Shown here: positions 1 through 8,835 of the stretch, one piece after another | How positions within the stretch are numbered: position 1 is the stretch's first letter | Layout of the letters: every line of letters starts with the position of its first letter | DNA from: Proteobacteria bacterium UBA981 | GTDB lineage: Bacteria; Pseudomonadota; Gammaproteobacteria; Ga0077536 | Direction of reading: 5' to 3' | DNA length: 64,000 nt | NCBI GenBank assembly: GCA_002292285.1 | Contig: DBBP01000003.1 | Location: 1-64,000 of the forward strand | Notes under the pieces: generated by a model | What the model saw: only the letters and a program-made list of their open reading frames with translations | What the model was told of the DNA's origin: nothing | The model's database searches: none | Made by a program: the position numbers and the translations under genes

Positions 1-49
1 GTCCAGGCGTTGGGGTCCACCTCTCTGTTCTCCCGTAGACTTTTCGCTT

Positions 50-3000
50 GTGCTGAGTTTGTTCATAAGCTCAATCACACTACCGCTTTACGCGTCTGAT
101 GATCCGTTTGAGTTGGTGGTCCAGTCGGGTCATCAGTCAGAAATTCGCGCTGCAGAATTCAGCGAGAACGGTGAGTATTTGCTAACTGGTAGTACTGATA
201 AAACGGCTAAGATATGGGACGTATCAGCTGGCCTTGAAATCCGTACTTTGCAGGGTCATGTTGGACCTGTTGTGAGTGTGGCTTTCTCCCGAGACAGTCA
301 GTATGCGTTCACCGGCAGCGCTGACGGCAGCGCAAAGATGTGGGACGTCAATAGCGGCCAAGAAATCCGCCGTTTCGGCCGGAATTGGGAAGAAGCACAG
401 GGTTTTTTCCCCGATGAAACCGGCCATGCCTCTGGCGTTCGCAGTATCGCTGTGAGTCCGGACGGATCAGTTCTCGCCACCGTTGGTGACAATGCCATCA
501 TCATTTGGGATGTTGAGACAGGAGAAGAGCTGGACAGAACGAACTTCCAAGAGGGGTCAACGACAGATTTGACCGGGGTGGATAATGTCGGAGCGGCGCT
601 CACGAAGGGCGTCGCGAGCACATTACTGAAATTTGCGCTCAAGGGCGGGGACGAGGTGCCGGTTGGCGTCGCATTTAGTCCGACTGAATCTCGCTTTGTG
701 ACGGTCGGCGCCGCCAAACACGGCGTCATTTGGTCAGCCGAGAGGGGCTTGATTTCGTCGTCAAAAAAAATGAAAAACAGAGACAAGCTGAAGATTAAGG
801 AGCGGGCTCCTTCATGGTCAGTAACCTATTCACCAGATGGCAAGTTCATCGCGGTTGGTGGAACAACCGGCACAGTTTCTATATTCAAAGCGAAGAACGG
901 TAAACGCGTAGATTCCATCGAAGCACACAATGCCCCGGTGACCGATGTCTCCTTTAGCGCAGACGGTAGTCAACTTGCTAGTTCTAGCCATGACGGCACC
1001 GTTCATCACTGGGATTTGTCATCAGGAAAAACTCAGCGCTTCCAAGGCGAAGGGAAACTGTGGACAGTCGCCTTTTCGCGAACGGGGGGTAGTGATGTCG
1101 TGCTTGGTGCGGGAACGGACGGCATAGCGCGAGTTTGGGAAGCCGGTACGGGCGCGGAAATTCGCCAGTTTAGAGCTCAGGTGCAACCGATCTCCAGTAT
1201 TGAGATAGATGCCTCCGGCCGGCGTATCGCGATGGCAAGCCCAAGTGGCAGCAGCATAAAAGTTTGGAATCTTGATACCGGTCTTGACGTCCAGATTATT
1301 GATGCCGAAGCGCAAGTGAATGCCCTGGCATTCACTCCTGACGGATCGAAGATCGCAGCAGCGAATACAGACATGAAAGCGCGCGTGTTCGACGTCGCGA
1401 GCGGGGCACGGGTTGGGCTTTTGAGTGGACATGTAGCGGGTAGTCCGTCTGTTTTTAGCATGGAGAGCGGAGAGAATATCGTCGGTTTCATGATGGGAGT
1501 TACGGGGATGGGCGTGAGCGGAGCTGAAATGGTTGGTATGAGCAAATTTCAGACCAATACTCCGGAAGACGGCGTCCTGCATATTACCTTCGTTGACGGC
1601 GGTACGAGGCTAGTCACTGGCGGCGAAGACGAAACTATTCGCGTATGGGATTGGGCATCGGGTCAGCAGCAGCAGAGTATTGATGCGGGAGGCAAAGTCT
1701 ATGCGTTTGCTCCTGATCCGGAAGGTCGCATGATTGCCGCTTCAGGTGGCTTTTCGCCCGCAGTCTGGGATATCACGTCAGGAACGCAAGCAGGGAAATT
1801 GTCGGGCGACATGTTTCATGGGATACCCGGCATAAGCGTGCCCACGATGGACAAGGCACGCGGTATCAACCCCTTTAAGATATATTCAATCGTGGTAAGT
1901 CCGGACGGCCGTTTGGCCGCGACCGGCCTGAGCTTCCGCACCATTCGGATTTACGACTTCACTACCCACAAATACCTCTACAGACTCGAGGGACATTTGG
2001 ACCGGGTGACGTCGCTGGCGTTTAGCGCCGACAGTCAAAGTTTGATTTCATCCGGTTTGGATAACGTCGTTCGTGTGTGGGACGTTTCGAGCCGGGAGGA
2101 CGGGCACGAGATGCGGGTAATCGCCGATCACAATGGGTCGGTAACTAGTCTGGCTGTCAGCGCTGTTGGCAACATCTTTGTCAGTGCCGGCGTTGACGGC
2201 ACCGCCCGCGTTTACGACGGCACTACGCTGGAACCGATAGCCACGTTTGTGAATGTTGGCGATCAGGATTTCGCAGTCTTGAGCCCCGATAATTATTATT
2301 CGGCGACGCCCAAAGCAGCCAGCGGTCTGGCGTTTCGGCAAGCTAATCAAGTTTTTACTTTCGAGCAATTTGACGTGGCGTTCAATCGTCCCGATATTGT
2401 GTTCGAGAAGCTCGGCATGGTCGGGGCTGAGAAAATCGCTGACTATAGTGCCGCCCATGACAAACGAGTCTCGCGGCTGGATACCAGCGTCTCTGGCGCG
2501 CATGCTGGCGCGCCGATCCCCGAGGTGGGGGTCTATCACGCCGGCGCAATGTCCGCCCAAACTCGAGATTATGATCTTCGCGTCGTTGCGCATGATGCGC
2601 AAAGCGAGGTTCATCATCTGAAAGTTTGGATCAATGACGTGCCGGTTTACGGATCAAGCGGTGTTGATGTGCGCAGCGACGCTTCCAACGATATCGAGCG
2701 AACACTGAGTGTGGTGTTATCCAGCGGACGAAACAAAGTGCAGGTTTCAGCGGTTAACGCCGACGGCGCCGAATCGATCCGCGCGACGTTCGAAGTGTTT
2801 TACGACGGCAGTCAGGATAGGAAGCCTGACTTGTACGTTGTTGCTGTCGGTGTGTCCGACTATGCAGGCACTGATTTCGATTTGAATTACGCTGCGAAGG
2901 ACGCAACCGATCTTGCTCGTGTCTTATCGGACAACAACGAACGCTTTGCCAACGTCCACGTTGTACCCGTGACCGACGCGGCGGCAACACGCGAAGGTAT

Positions 3001-3634
3001 TTTGGCCGCCCGCACTAGGCTCGAGGCCAGTAAAGTAGACGATCACGTGGTGTTCTTCCTAGCAGGTCATGGGTTACTCGATGACGAGCTGAATTATTAC
3101 TTCGCGACCTCGGATATCGACTTCGATAATCCTGGAGAAAGGGGCCTCGGCTACACTGAACTCGAAGGTATTCTTGATGGCATTCCGGCGCGTAACAAGC
3201 TTTTGATGATGGATACGTGTTTTTCCGGTGAAGTTGATGAAGATTCACAGGGCCAAAGTTTGGCGAGCATGGGATCTGGTGTCACCGCGCGTGCTGTCCG
3301 TGGCGTATCGATTAAAGCCAATCGTCCGTCAAACAGGGTCAACGCCTTCAAACTGATGCAGGAATTGTTCGCCGACGTCAGTCGTTCTTCCGGCGCTCTC
3401 GTTATTTCTGCCGCCGGCGGTCAGGAATTTGCGTTCGAAGGCAGTGGCACTAGCAATGGCGTATTTACCCATACGGTAATCAACGGCTTGAACGATTCCA
3501 CCTTGCGCGAGGGCGGTGTAGCAGTTAAAGAGTTACGAGATTATGTCCAAAAGAATGTTCTCGAACTGACTGGTGGGCGCCAAACCCCGAATACTCGGCG
3601 CGATAATCTGGAACTCGATTTCGCGATTTACTAG
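50..3634 (+). CDS. Exported WD40-repeat / caspase-like (peptidase C14) protein, possibly 5'-incomplete
   Basis: The first ~740 residues hold about 14 WD40 blades (motifs such as VRVWDVSS, AKIWDVSAG), enough for two seven-bladed propellers. An Ig-like beta segment (~840-915) follows, then a caspase-like domain (~922-1194). The catalytic dyad is visible: His1007 in FLAGHG and Cys1057 in MDTCFSG. The caspase family cleaves proteins; bacterial members act in regulated proteolysis and in some immune systems. A hydrophobic stretch ending LPLYA just after the GTG suggests export. That stretch has no basic n-region and the frame stays open to base 2, so the real start is probably upstream, outside the window. 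The stop overlaps a possible GTG of the next gene, and the following TIR gene is also coupled, so the three form one operon. The domain calls are firm; periplasmic location and role are inference. Confidence 0.9.
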   Translation: MLSLFISSITLPLYASDDPFELVVQSGHQSEIRAAEFSENGEYLLTGSTDKTAKIWDVSAGLEIRTLQGHVGPVVSVAFSRDSQYAFTGSADGSAKMWDVNSGQEIRRFGRNWEEAQGFFPDETGHASGVRSIAVSPDGSVLATVGDNAIIIWDVETGEELDRTNFQEGSTTDLTGVDNVGAALTKGVASTLLKFALKGGDEVPVGVAFSPTESRFVTVGAAKHGVIWSAERGLISSSKKMKNRDKLKIKERAPSWSVTYSPDGKFIAVGGTTGTVSIFKAKNGKRVDSIEAHNAPVTDVSFSADGSQLASSSHDGTVHHWDLSSGKTQRFQGEGKLWTVAFSRTGGSDVVLGAGTDGIARVWEAGTGAEIRQFRAQVQPISSIEIDASGRRIAMASPSGSSIKVWNLDTGLDVQIIDAEAQVNALAFTPDGSKIAAANTDMKARVFDVASGARVGLLSGHVAGSPSVFSMESGENIVGFMMGVTGMGVSGAEMVGMSKFQTNTPEDGVLHITFVDGGTRLVTGGEDETIRVWDWASGQQQQSIDAGGKVYAFAPDPEGRMIAASGGFSPAVWDITSGTQAGKLSGDMFHGIPGISVPTMDKARGINPFKIYSIVVSPDGRLAATGLSFRTIRIYDFTTHKYLYRLEGHLDRVTSLAFSADSQSLISSGLDNVVRVWDVSSREDGHEMRVIADHNGSVTSLAVSAVGNIFVSAGVDGTARVYDGTTLEPIATFVNVGDQDFAVLSPDNYYSATPKAASGLAFRQANQVFTFEQFDVAFNRPDIVFEKLGMVGAEKIADYSAAHDKRVSRLDTSVSGAHAGAPIPEVGVYHAGAMSAQTRDYDLRVVAHDAQSEVHHLKVWINDVPVYGSSGVDVRSDASNDIERTLSVVLSSGRNKVQVSAVNADGAESIRATFEVFYDGSQDRKPDLYVVAVGVSDYAGTDFDLNYAAKDATDLARVLSDNNERFANVHVVPVTDAAATREGILAARTRLEASKVDDHVVFFLAGHGLLDDELNYYFATSDIDFDNPGERGLGYTELEGILDGIPARNKLLMMDTCFSGEVDEDSQGQSLASMGSGVTARAVRGVSIKANRPSNRVNAFKLMQELFADVSRSSGALVISAAGGQEFAFEGSGTSNGVFTHTVINGLNDSTLREGGVAVKELRDYVQKNVLELTGGRQTPNTRRDNLELDFAIY

Positions 3635-3663
3635 TGGGCTTCTGCTTAGCCTTCGGGGAGCTA

Positions 3664-5358
3664 ATGACGTTGTGGACGATGGCACCAGTACATGGCCAAC
3701 GCCGTGCCCGCGTCTGCTTTAGCTGGGTGAATTCGTTGTCTGCTCGTTTTGGAATTGCGTCCATTCTCGTGTTGATGTGTGGCGCACCGATCTTGGCGGG
3801 CGCCGACGCCGTACGTGCGCAAAGTCCGGCCGGTGCGGTCTCGACACAAACCGGAGATATCGGCCCGCTAGCGCGACGTGGCAACGGCTCGGCAGAATAC
3901 GACCTGGGAGTACGTCCCGCGCATGGCCACAAGGAAATTTATATTCCCTCAATGGCCGAACGCGATGACGACAGGGATGAGCAGCGCTTGCTAAACGTCT
4001 CGCACTTTACGAGTGCAAAAGTACCGGGGGGGGAAACGTTTGTGGTCGACGACACAGTCCGACGGATCTTCGACCGGCACATCGCCGAGCATCCCGAAGG
4101 TTTCATCTACGAGCAGCTGCAACAGGTCGCTGACGAGGTCTCCGCGCTTTATCGCAGGCGAGGCCTTGCCATCGCGCATGCGTTTATACCGATGCAGTCT
4201 GTGAATGGAGGCGTGGTCGATGTAGGTTTGGTCGTAGCTCGCCTTGGACGCGTTTTCGTCGATAAAAGTATGGCAATCGAGCCGGCGAGTATGGCTCAAG
4301 TCGTTGACGCATTCGACCCATTGCGGGGGACTCCAATGCGTATTTCAGCGATTGAAAAAGTGCTGGAAGAGTTGACCCTGCGATACGCGTCAAAAAGACC
4401 CACGCTGGTGTTCGCCCCAGGGAAAATCGTTGGCGAATCTGACCTACTTTTGATCGGTAGTAGCGATGCGGAAAAGCTGCGGGTTTCTGGGTACGGCGTT
4501 GCCATGCCGTATGACCAATGCATTCATTTCCAAGGCTGTGCCCCGAATCTATCAATTGGTGAACTGGCTGATATTGGGACGTGTAGGGAACGCGTGAAAT
4601 CAAAAGGGTGTTGGTGGATTGAGGGATACAAAGCAGAGCTTAATATTTATCAATCTATCAGCGGTATGGAAGAATATGCTGGTGTGGACAAGTGGAACGT
4701 TAACGCTCTGGGCGATAGTGGAATTCGCACTCGTACGGCACACGCTGAACTACCCGCTTACCCGTGGCCGCCCGAGCGGCCGACTTCGAGATTCAACCTG
4801 ATTCGGGCTGATACTTTGTTTGCGGCACTTAGCTTCGTCGAAGTTGAGCAGCATCTGCGCCACGCTTTAGCTCAAGCTGACTATTACGAGATGACGGTTT
4901 ATCAAGCGCCCGGTGGTTTTGTACTCGCTACCCGCCTTGAAGCAATCGATACGCAGGGAAAGCCACTGGAGGGTACCCATCGATACAGGTTACCCAAACC
5001 GGAGGCCGAATTTACGTTAAGTGAGTATCTGAAGAGTTTGTTTTTTGCCCCGGCGGGATTCTATAGATTTATCATTTTTGTCATCACCGATAGCCCCTAT
5101 CAGACGTCGCATGAAGCGCTGGGTGAAGATAGTGCCTCGGCGCGATTACACGGTGGCGCCAGTCGGCTCCCTTCTGCCTACAAAAATTTGCACTACTCTG
5201 CGGACCACCGCACCGACGCATTGATCTATGAATTTCGGGTACGGCGCGAAGGGACGGAGAATGTGGTCGAGCCAGTTATCCAGGGTGGCTTGCCGCCCCA
5301 GGATCATTTCCGGCACTCCGGCCTCAGTGCCGCCCCGTTTTTTGCTCAACAACAATGA
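3664..5358 (+). CDS. Exported protein with FhaC/ShlB-like POTRA segment and unrecognised C-terminal domain
   Basis: Second gene of the caspase-TIR operon. I chose ATG 3664, which follows GGGGAG closely; a GTG at 3634 overlaps the upstream stop but has no ribosome site, and ATG 3679 is also possible. A basic n-region and a hydrophobic core (ASILVLMCGAPILAGADAVRAQ region) look like a signal peptide. About 100 residues further on is a segment resembling the POTRA domain of two-partner secretion transporters (YRRRGLAIAHAFIP, then GVVDVGLVVARLGRV). The last ~290 residues contain several cysteines (CIHFQGC, TCRERVKSKGC) and a GGFVLATRLEAID stretch, and do not look like a 16-stranded barrel. I do not recognise this part. 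It ends in an ATGA overlap with the TIR gene. Partner-binding through the POTRA segment is inference. Confidence 0.75.
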   Translation: MTLWTMAPVHGQRRARVCFSWVNSLSARFGIASILVLMCGAPILAGADAVRAQSPAGAVSTQTGDIGPLARRGNGSAEYDLGVRPAHGHKEIYIPSMAERDDDRDEQRLLNVSHFTSAKVPGGETFVVDDTVRRIFDRHIAEHPEGFIYEQLQQVADEVSALYRRRGLAIAHAFIPMQSVNGGVVDVGLVVARLGRVFVDKSMAIEPASMAQVVDAFDPLRGTPMRISAIEKVLEELTLRYASKRPTLVFAPGKIVGESDLLLIGSSDAEKLRVSGYGVAMPYDQCIHFQGCAPNLSIGELADIGTCRERVKSKGCWWIEGYKAELNIYQSISGMEEYAGVDKWNVNALGDSGIRTRTAHAELPAYPWPPERPTSRFNLIRADTLFAALSFVEVEQHLRHALAQADYYEMTVYQAPGGFVLATRLEAIDTQGKPLEGTHRYRLPKPEAEFTLSEYLKSLFFAPAGFYRFIIFVITDSPYQTSHEALGEDSASARLHGGASRLPSAYKNLHYSADHRTDALIYEFRVRREGTENVVEPVIQGGLPPQDHFRHSGLSAAPFFAQQQ

Positions 5359-6059
5359 ACATTTTCATCAGTTACCGTCGCAGCGACAGCCGCCACGTGG
5401 CGGCACGAATCGCGGAATACCTTACGCAAACGCCGCGGATTCGATCGGTTTTTTTCGATGTTGACAGCATTGATGCCGGGGTTGATTTCCCGACCCGGAT
5501 CAACGAAGCCCTGAGCCAGGCGAATGTTTGCATCGTTGTTATCGGCGAGCAATGGTCGGCGGTTTCGGACGGCTCGGGGGCGCCGCGAATTCTGCAACGG
5601 GATGACCTCGTTCGACAGGAAATAAGTAAGGCTTTCGAACTAGAAAAAAAGGTTGTACCGGTTCTGGTGGATGGCGCGACGATGCCGGGCGCGAGCGAAC
5701 TGCCGCAAAATATCCAGGTTCTCTCACGATTGAACGCCGTGCTAATCCGTCACCTAAGCTTCAAGCAAGATATGGCCGCGCTTGAAGACGCTGTCTTTGG
5801 CCGCGAGCCGATAACGCGGACTAACAGGTTCTTCAAGCGTCATCCGGTGTTCGTGGCGCTGTTGAAAGGTTGTGGCGGCCTCATCGCTTCCGCAATTTTA
5901 ATAGTCACCGGCGCGGTTATTCATAACTTAGTGACCGGGAACCATCTTTACGATGTATTTGGAAGCGTTGCGCTGGTGCAGTTGCTCGTGGTCGCGGTGC
6001 TGCTTGCCGGCTTTGTGGGGCCGATTTGGGGATCTCGCGGCGAACGAAACACAGAATAA
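5355..6059 (+). CDS. TIR-domain protein with two C-terminal membrane helices
   Basis: Residues 1-~145 form a bacterial TIR domain: the N-terminal MNIFISYRRSD strand, the BB-loop-like DVDSIDAGVDF, and the VRQEISKAFE helix with Glu89 at the usual catalytic-glutamate position, followed by VVPVLVDGA. TIR domains bind or cleave NAD+ or act as assembly modules in signalling. Two hydrophobic helices (about 165-190 and 202-224) then anchor the protein, so the TIR domain should face the cytoplasm. ATG 5355 overlaps the stop of the POTRA-like gene (ATGA), indicating translational coupling. With an exported caspase encoded two genes upstream, this would place TIR and caspase on opposite sides of the inner membrane. 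That topology is inferred, not seen. Confidence 0.88.
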   Translation: MNIFISYRRSDSRHVAARIAEYLTQTPRIRSVFFDVDSIDAGVDFPTRINEALSQANVCIVVIGEQWSAVSDGSGAPRILQRDDLVRQEISKAFELEKKVVPVLVDGATMPGASELPQNIQVLSRLNAVLIRHLSFKQDMAALEDAVFGREPITRTNRFFKRHPVFVALLKGCGGLIASAILIVTGAVIHNLVTGNHLYDVFGSVALVQLLVVAVLLAGFVGPIWGSRGERNTE

Positions 6060-6376
6060 CGCTCTATCGTCGTTGATATCCTCTATTCCTGCGGACTCAT
6101 CTTTGCTAGCGAAGAAGCAATCGAAGAAACTGGGGAAACGATGGGAAACAATAGGGAAATAATAGGACAGGCATGTTATTGCCCAATCGAAAATGATCCG
6201 TGTGCGAAGTAGACGAAGACATCCTCGGACCTAGGTGCTGGATTCGAGTGAATTTGGCGAGGTTATTGGAGTTCGCCGCGATGTACCACATGAAACGTAT
6301 GCCCAAATAACGTACTCGCCCGTAACACCCTCTAACCGAGATGTAACACGTCAATCAGCTGAATAAGTGGGAGCGG
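6060..6376. other. Intergenic region with short tandem repeat and left repeat half of the Y1 element
   Basis: No convincing gene. At 6133-6164 there are three imperfect 10-11-nt units of the form GGGAAAC(G/A)AT followed directly by AGGACAGGCAT (6164-6174). The latter is the exact reverse complement of 7444-7454 on the far side of the transposase. The remainder shows nothing I can name. Confidence 0.5.
6164..6174. repeat. Left inverted repeat of the Y1 element
   Basis: AGGACAGGCAT, the reverse complement of 7444-7454. It sits about 200 bp beyond the 3' end of the transposase gene. The match is short but exact and placed symmetrically around the gene. Confidence 0.5.
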
Positions 6377-7381
6377 TTATCCACTCGGGATGGGGTGCAG
6401 GCGCCGTGCGTGCCTTATTCCGTGCAACCAGTGTTTCCCCCATCGCTTGGCGAGTTGAGCTAATCGCGCCGGTGATCCAACAGCGAGTTCGTAACGGGCT
6501 TGTAATCGGATAACGGTATCGAACCATTCTTGCAGATCGACATTGCGCGAATCGAGGAGTCTCGGTTGTTGTGCCGGAATGAACCCACGTTTACCGCTGA
6601 CGATGATTCGTCCGGTGTTATTAATCAAGTCTAAGTAATCTTTGAGACTAAACGGCAAGTGGTCGAGGGAGCGTCGATGCTCAGACTCGATGAAGGGTAT
6701 TAATCGAGGCATAGCTGGTGGGCCGGAATCGTCATCCAGCGCTTTGATCTGAGCACAACGAGCTTGTCCGGAAGTAAAGTCGCTGGATTCAATAGACGTT
6801 GCGATCTTAGCCCGGATGGGGTTCAGATCGACGTAAGCCATAGCAGTAATGAGTGCGGTTTCATCGAGCAACGCTTGTGACTTAAAGCGCGACTCCCAGA
6901 AATGACCGGTACATTGGTCTTCGGCATTGGCCTTGCGCGCGATATGTTCATTGAGTGAACGCATGAACCAGGACAAATCACCCAAGCGTTCTCGCCATTG
7001 TTTTATCTGACGGTCGAGGCGTGCTGATTCTACATCGTCGATGGATTGATGGTTGAGATACTTTCGTGCGGCATCAGTGCCCGCATACACTGCGGTCCAT
7101 CGTTCGATGACCTCTCGGTCGGAGAAATCCTTCAATCGTTGGGGCGAGAGCTTCAGCACCAGATGATAATGATTCGACATCAGTGCATATGCGCACAGCT
7201 CGATAGCGAACGAGTCGCATAACAAGGCGAGGCGTTGCTGCACCCACGTGCTGCGATGCTCGAATGAAGTTTGAGATTGCGAATCGAAGCCGCACAAAAA
7301 TGCGCGTCTGACACACCGGCCGATACAGTGGTAGTAGGGCGTGTCCTGAACAGACACAAGGGTTGCTCTAGCTCGGGTCAT
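6377..7381 (-). CDS. Y1-family (IS200/RAYT-like) transposase
   Basis: A 334-residue single-strand transposase of the Y1/HUH type. The metal-binding His-x-His is visible as MSNHYHLVL, and the catalytic tyrosine is probably in AYVDLNPIRAKI. The YYHCIGRCVRRAFLCG block near the N-terminus is typical of the long REP-associated-like Y1 proteins of gammaproteobacteria. I chose ATG 7381 because GGAGG lies 6 nt upstream; an ATG at 7402 has no ribosome site. The gene is flanked by AGGACAGGCAT (6164) and its inverted copy (7444), likely part of the recognition ends. It is longer and only distantly related to the RAYT at 44982, so two mobile systems share this window. The reading frame is complete. Confidence 0.9.
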   Translation of the reverse strand: MTRARATLVSVQDTPYYHCIGRCVRRAFLCGFDSQSQTSFEHRSTWVQQRLALLCDSFAIELCAYALMSNHYHLVLKLSPQRLKDFSDREVIERWTAVYAGTDAARKYLNHQSIDDVESARLDRQIKQWRERLGDLSWFMRSLNEHIARKANAEDQCTGHFWESRFKSQALLDETALITAMAYVDLNPIRAKIATSIESSDFTSGQARCAQIKALDDDSGPPAMPRLIPFIESEHRRSLDHLPFSLKDYLDLINNTGRIIVSGKRGFIPAQQPRLLDSRNVDLQEWFDTVIRLQARYELAVGSPARLAQLAKRWGKHWLHGIRHARRLHPIPSG

Positions 7382-7408
7382 CCTTGACCTCCTGTGGTTC
7401 ATGTCGGG

Positions 7409-7479
7409 GGAATAATAGGCAGTGTCTGAAACGATGACAATCTATGCCTGTCCTCTAGTTACGTGCGCTAGTTACGCGT
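7409..7479. repeat. Direct repeat copy A, flanking transposase and nitrilase
   Basis: The first 49 nt (7409-7457) match 8671-8719 with only two differences, and weaker similarity continues for about 20 nt (a CTARTTACG motif occurring twice in each copy). It contains the inverted partner ATGCCTGTCCT (7444-7454) of the left repeat at 6164. The last codons and stop of the nitrilase gene lie inside this copy. Confidence 0.85.
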
Positions 7480-8478
7480 TGTCTCATCGTCACTTTGCGT
7501 TTCCACTGCGGACAGCGCCGGCTCCAGTTGTTCGACCGGCCTGCTTGGCTGCTGGTTCAGCAGCAACCGCGTGACATCCGGTCTGGCATAGTGGCCGGAG
7601 GGATCAGCGGCAGCCTTAGCCAGCGTGATAAGACTTAAATCTATCTCGGCAATCACAAGTCCTTCTTCCGTCGGTGCCAGACGATTTCCGAGCGGTTGGC
7701 CGTCAGGGCCAAAAATCGCTGAGTAGCCGCCACCCAGTGCCAGCAGCTCCTCCTGGTCAGTGGAAAGGCTCATGACGTTGCGTACCTCCTGGGTCATGAC
7801 GCTGGTTGATGCGATGACAAAATTCTGACCTTCCAGCGCATAAACCTGAGACGCTGCCATATTGGCCTGGGGGCCAAGCGCGTACGCTTTGCCTTCATAC
7901 AACGAAAGGGTTGGCCAGGAAGCAACATGCACTTGTTCGTGCATTGAGTACATTGCATATTTTGACAACGGTTGCAGATGTTCCCAGCAGCACAACGCGC
8001 CAAGCCGGCCGATAGCGGTGTCGTGTACCGCCAGGCTAGTGCCGTCTCCCTCTCCGTAAACACTGCGCTCAACATGCGTGGGGCGTAGCTTGCGTCGGTG
8101 TGCAATAACGTTGCCGTCGGGTCCAAACAGACTCTGTGCCAAATACAAAGAGCCACCGTCGCGCTCGCTGAAGCCAAACACGACATGCATCTTATTGCGC
8201 CGTGCGGCTTCGCCTATCTGCGCCAGTTCCGGGCCATCAAGAACGATGGAATGATCATGGTAAGCCTGTACAAACTGCATGCCCCAGGCTGGCGGTCCCA
8301 GCCACGCCCAATACGGGTAGCCCGGCGCCCAGGCCTCGGGAAACGCCAGCAGTTCAACACCTTCTCGCCCGGCTTCGTCTATGATCGCGAGCGCTTTTTC
8401 CACACAGCCAGGCAGGTCGTGCAGCACGGACGCGTGTTGCGCCGCTGCCGCCAGAAATTTGGGGTGTTGTATAGCCAT
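7468..8478 (-). CDS. Nitrilase / carbon-nitrogen hydrolase
   Basis: Hydrolyses nitriles to carboxylic acids (or amides) in the cytoplasm. The catalytic triad of the aliphatic/aromatic nitrilase branch is visible: Glu48 in FPEAWAPGYP, Lys130 in HRRKLRPTHVER, and Cys164 in GALCCWEH. The length of 336 residues is normal for the family. ATG 8478 has GAGG 8 nt upstream. The gene is unusual in its setting: a ~70-bp direct repeat lies across its 3' end (7409-7479) and again about 190 bp upstream of its start (8671-8739). Its last residues are therefore encoded by repeat DNA, hinting at capture by, or recombination between, mobile-element ends. The substrate cannot be deduced. Confidence 0.93.
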   Translation of the reverse strand: MAIQHPKFLAAAAQHASVLHDLPGCVEKALAIIDEAGREGVELLAFPEAWAPGYPYWAWLGPPAWGMQFVQAYHDHSIVLDGPELAQIGEAARRNKMHVVFGFSERDGGSLYLAQSLFGPDGNVIAHRRKLRPTHVERSVYGEGDGTSLAVHDTAIGRLGALCCWEHLQPLSKYAMYSMHEQVHVASWPTLSLYEGKAYALGPQANMAASQVYALEGQNFVIASTSVMTQEVRNVMSLSTDQEELLALGGGYSAIFGPDGQPLGNRLAPTEEGLVIAEIDLSLITLAKAAADPSGHYARPDVTRLLLNQQPSRPVEQLEPALSAVETQSDDETTRN

Positions 8479-8835
8479 CAGGTAAACCTCAGATTGTTCG
8501 GTCTCGTATAAACCGTCTAAATTGCGTGCTGTTTCGGTAGTTCTCGCTTGAAACGTCGCACCGCGATGGCACCACGCACGTCATCTTCGAACCAATCGAC
8601 TTGATCGCGTGACCTGCCGCGCTGGTGCCCTAGCCGCGGGTCAATTTGAGCGCCTGTCTTCTATCGCGAGGGAATAATGGGCAGTGTCTGAAACGATTAC
8701 AATCTATGCCTGTCCTCTAATTACGCCCCTAATTACGCCCAGCAGTTGAAACATTGCCAAGACTGCCGCGCGCCATTTCATTGGGCACACAGCTGGCGAC
8801 ATGTCACGACTCTAACGGCGACAGTACTTTTCGTC
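8479..8835. other. Intergenic region carrying repeat copy B
   Basis: Holds the nitrilase upstream region and the direct repeat 8671-8739. No other gene or RNA is apparent. Confidence 0.5.
8671..8739. repeat. Direct repeat copy B
   Basis: Matches 7409-7457 at 47 of 49 positions, with looser similarity beyond. It lies between the nitrilase and the flavin monooxygenase gene and is not next to a transposase, so it may be a solo element end. Confidence 0.85.

Noticed and set aside
3664..5358. Complete two-partner secretion transporter
   Set aside because: Only the POTRA part fits; the C-terminal half shows no barrel pattern and there is no exoprotein gene.
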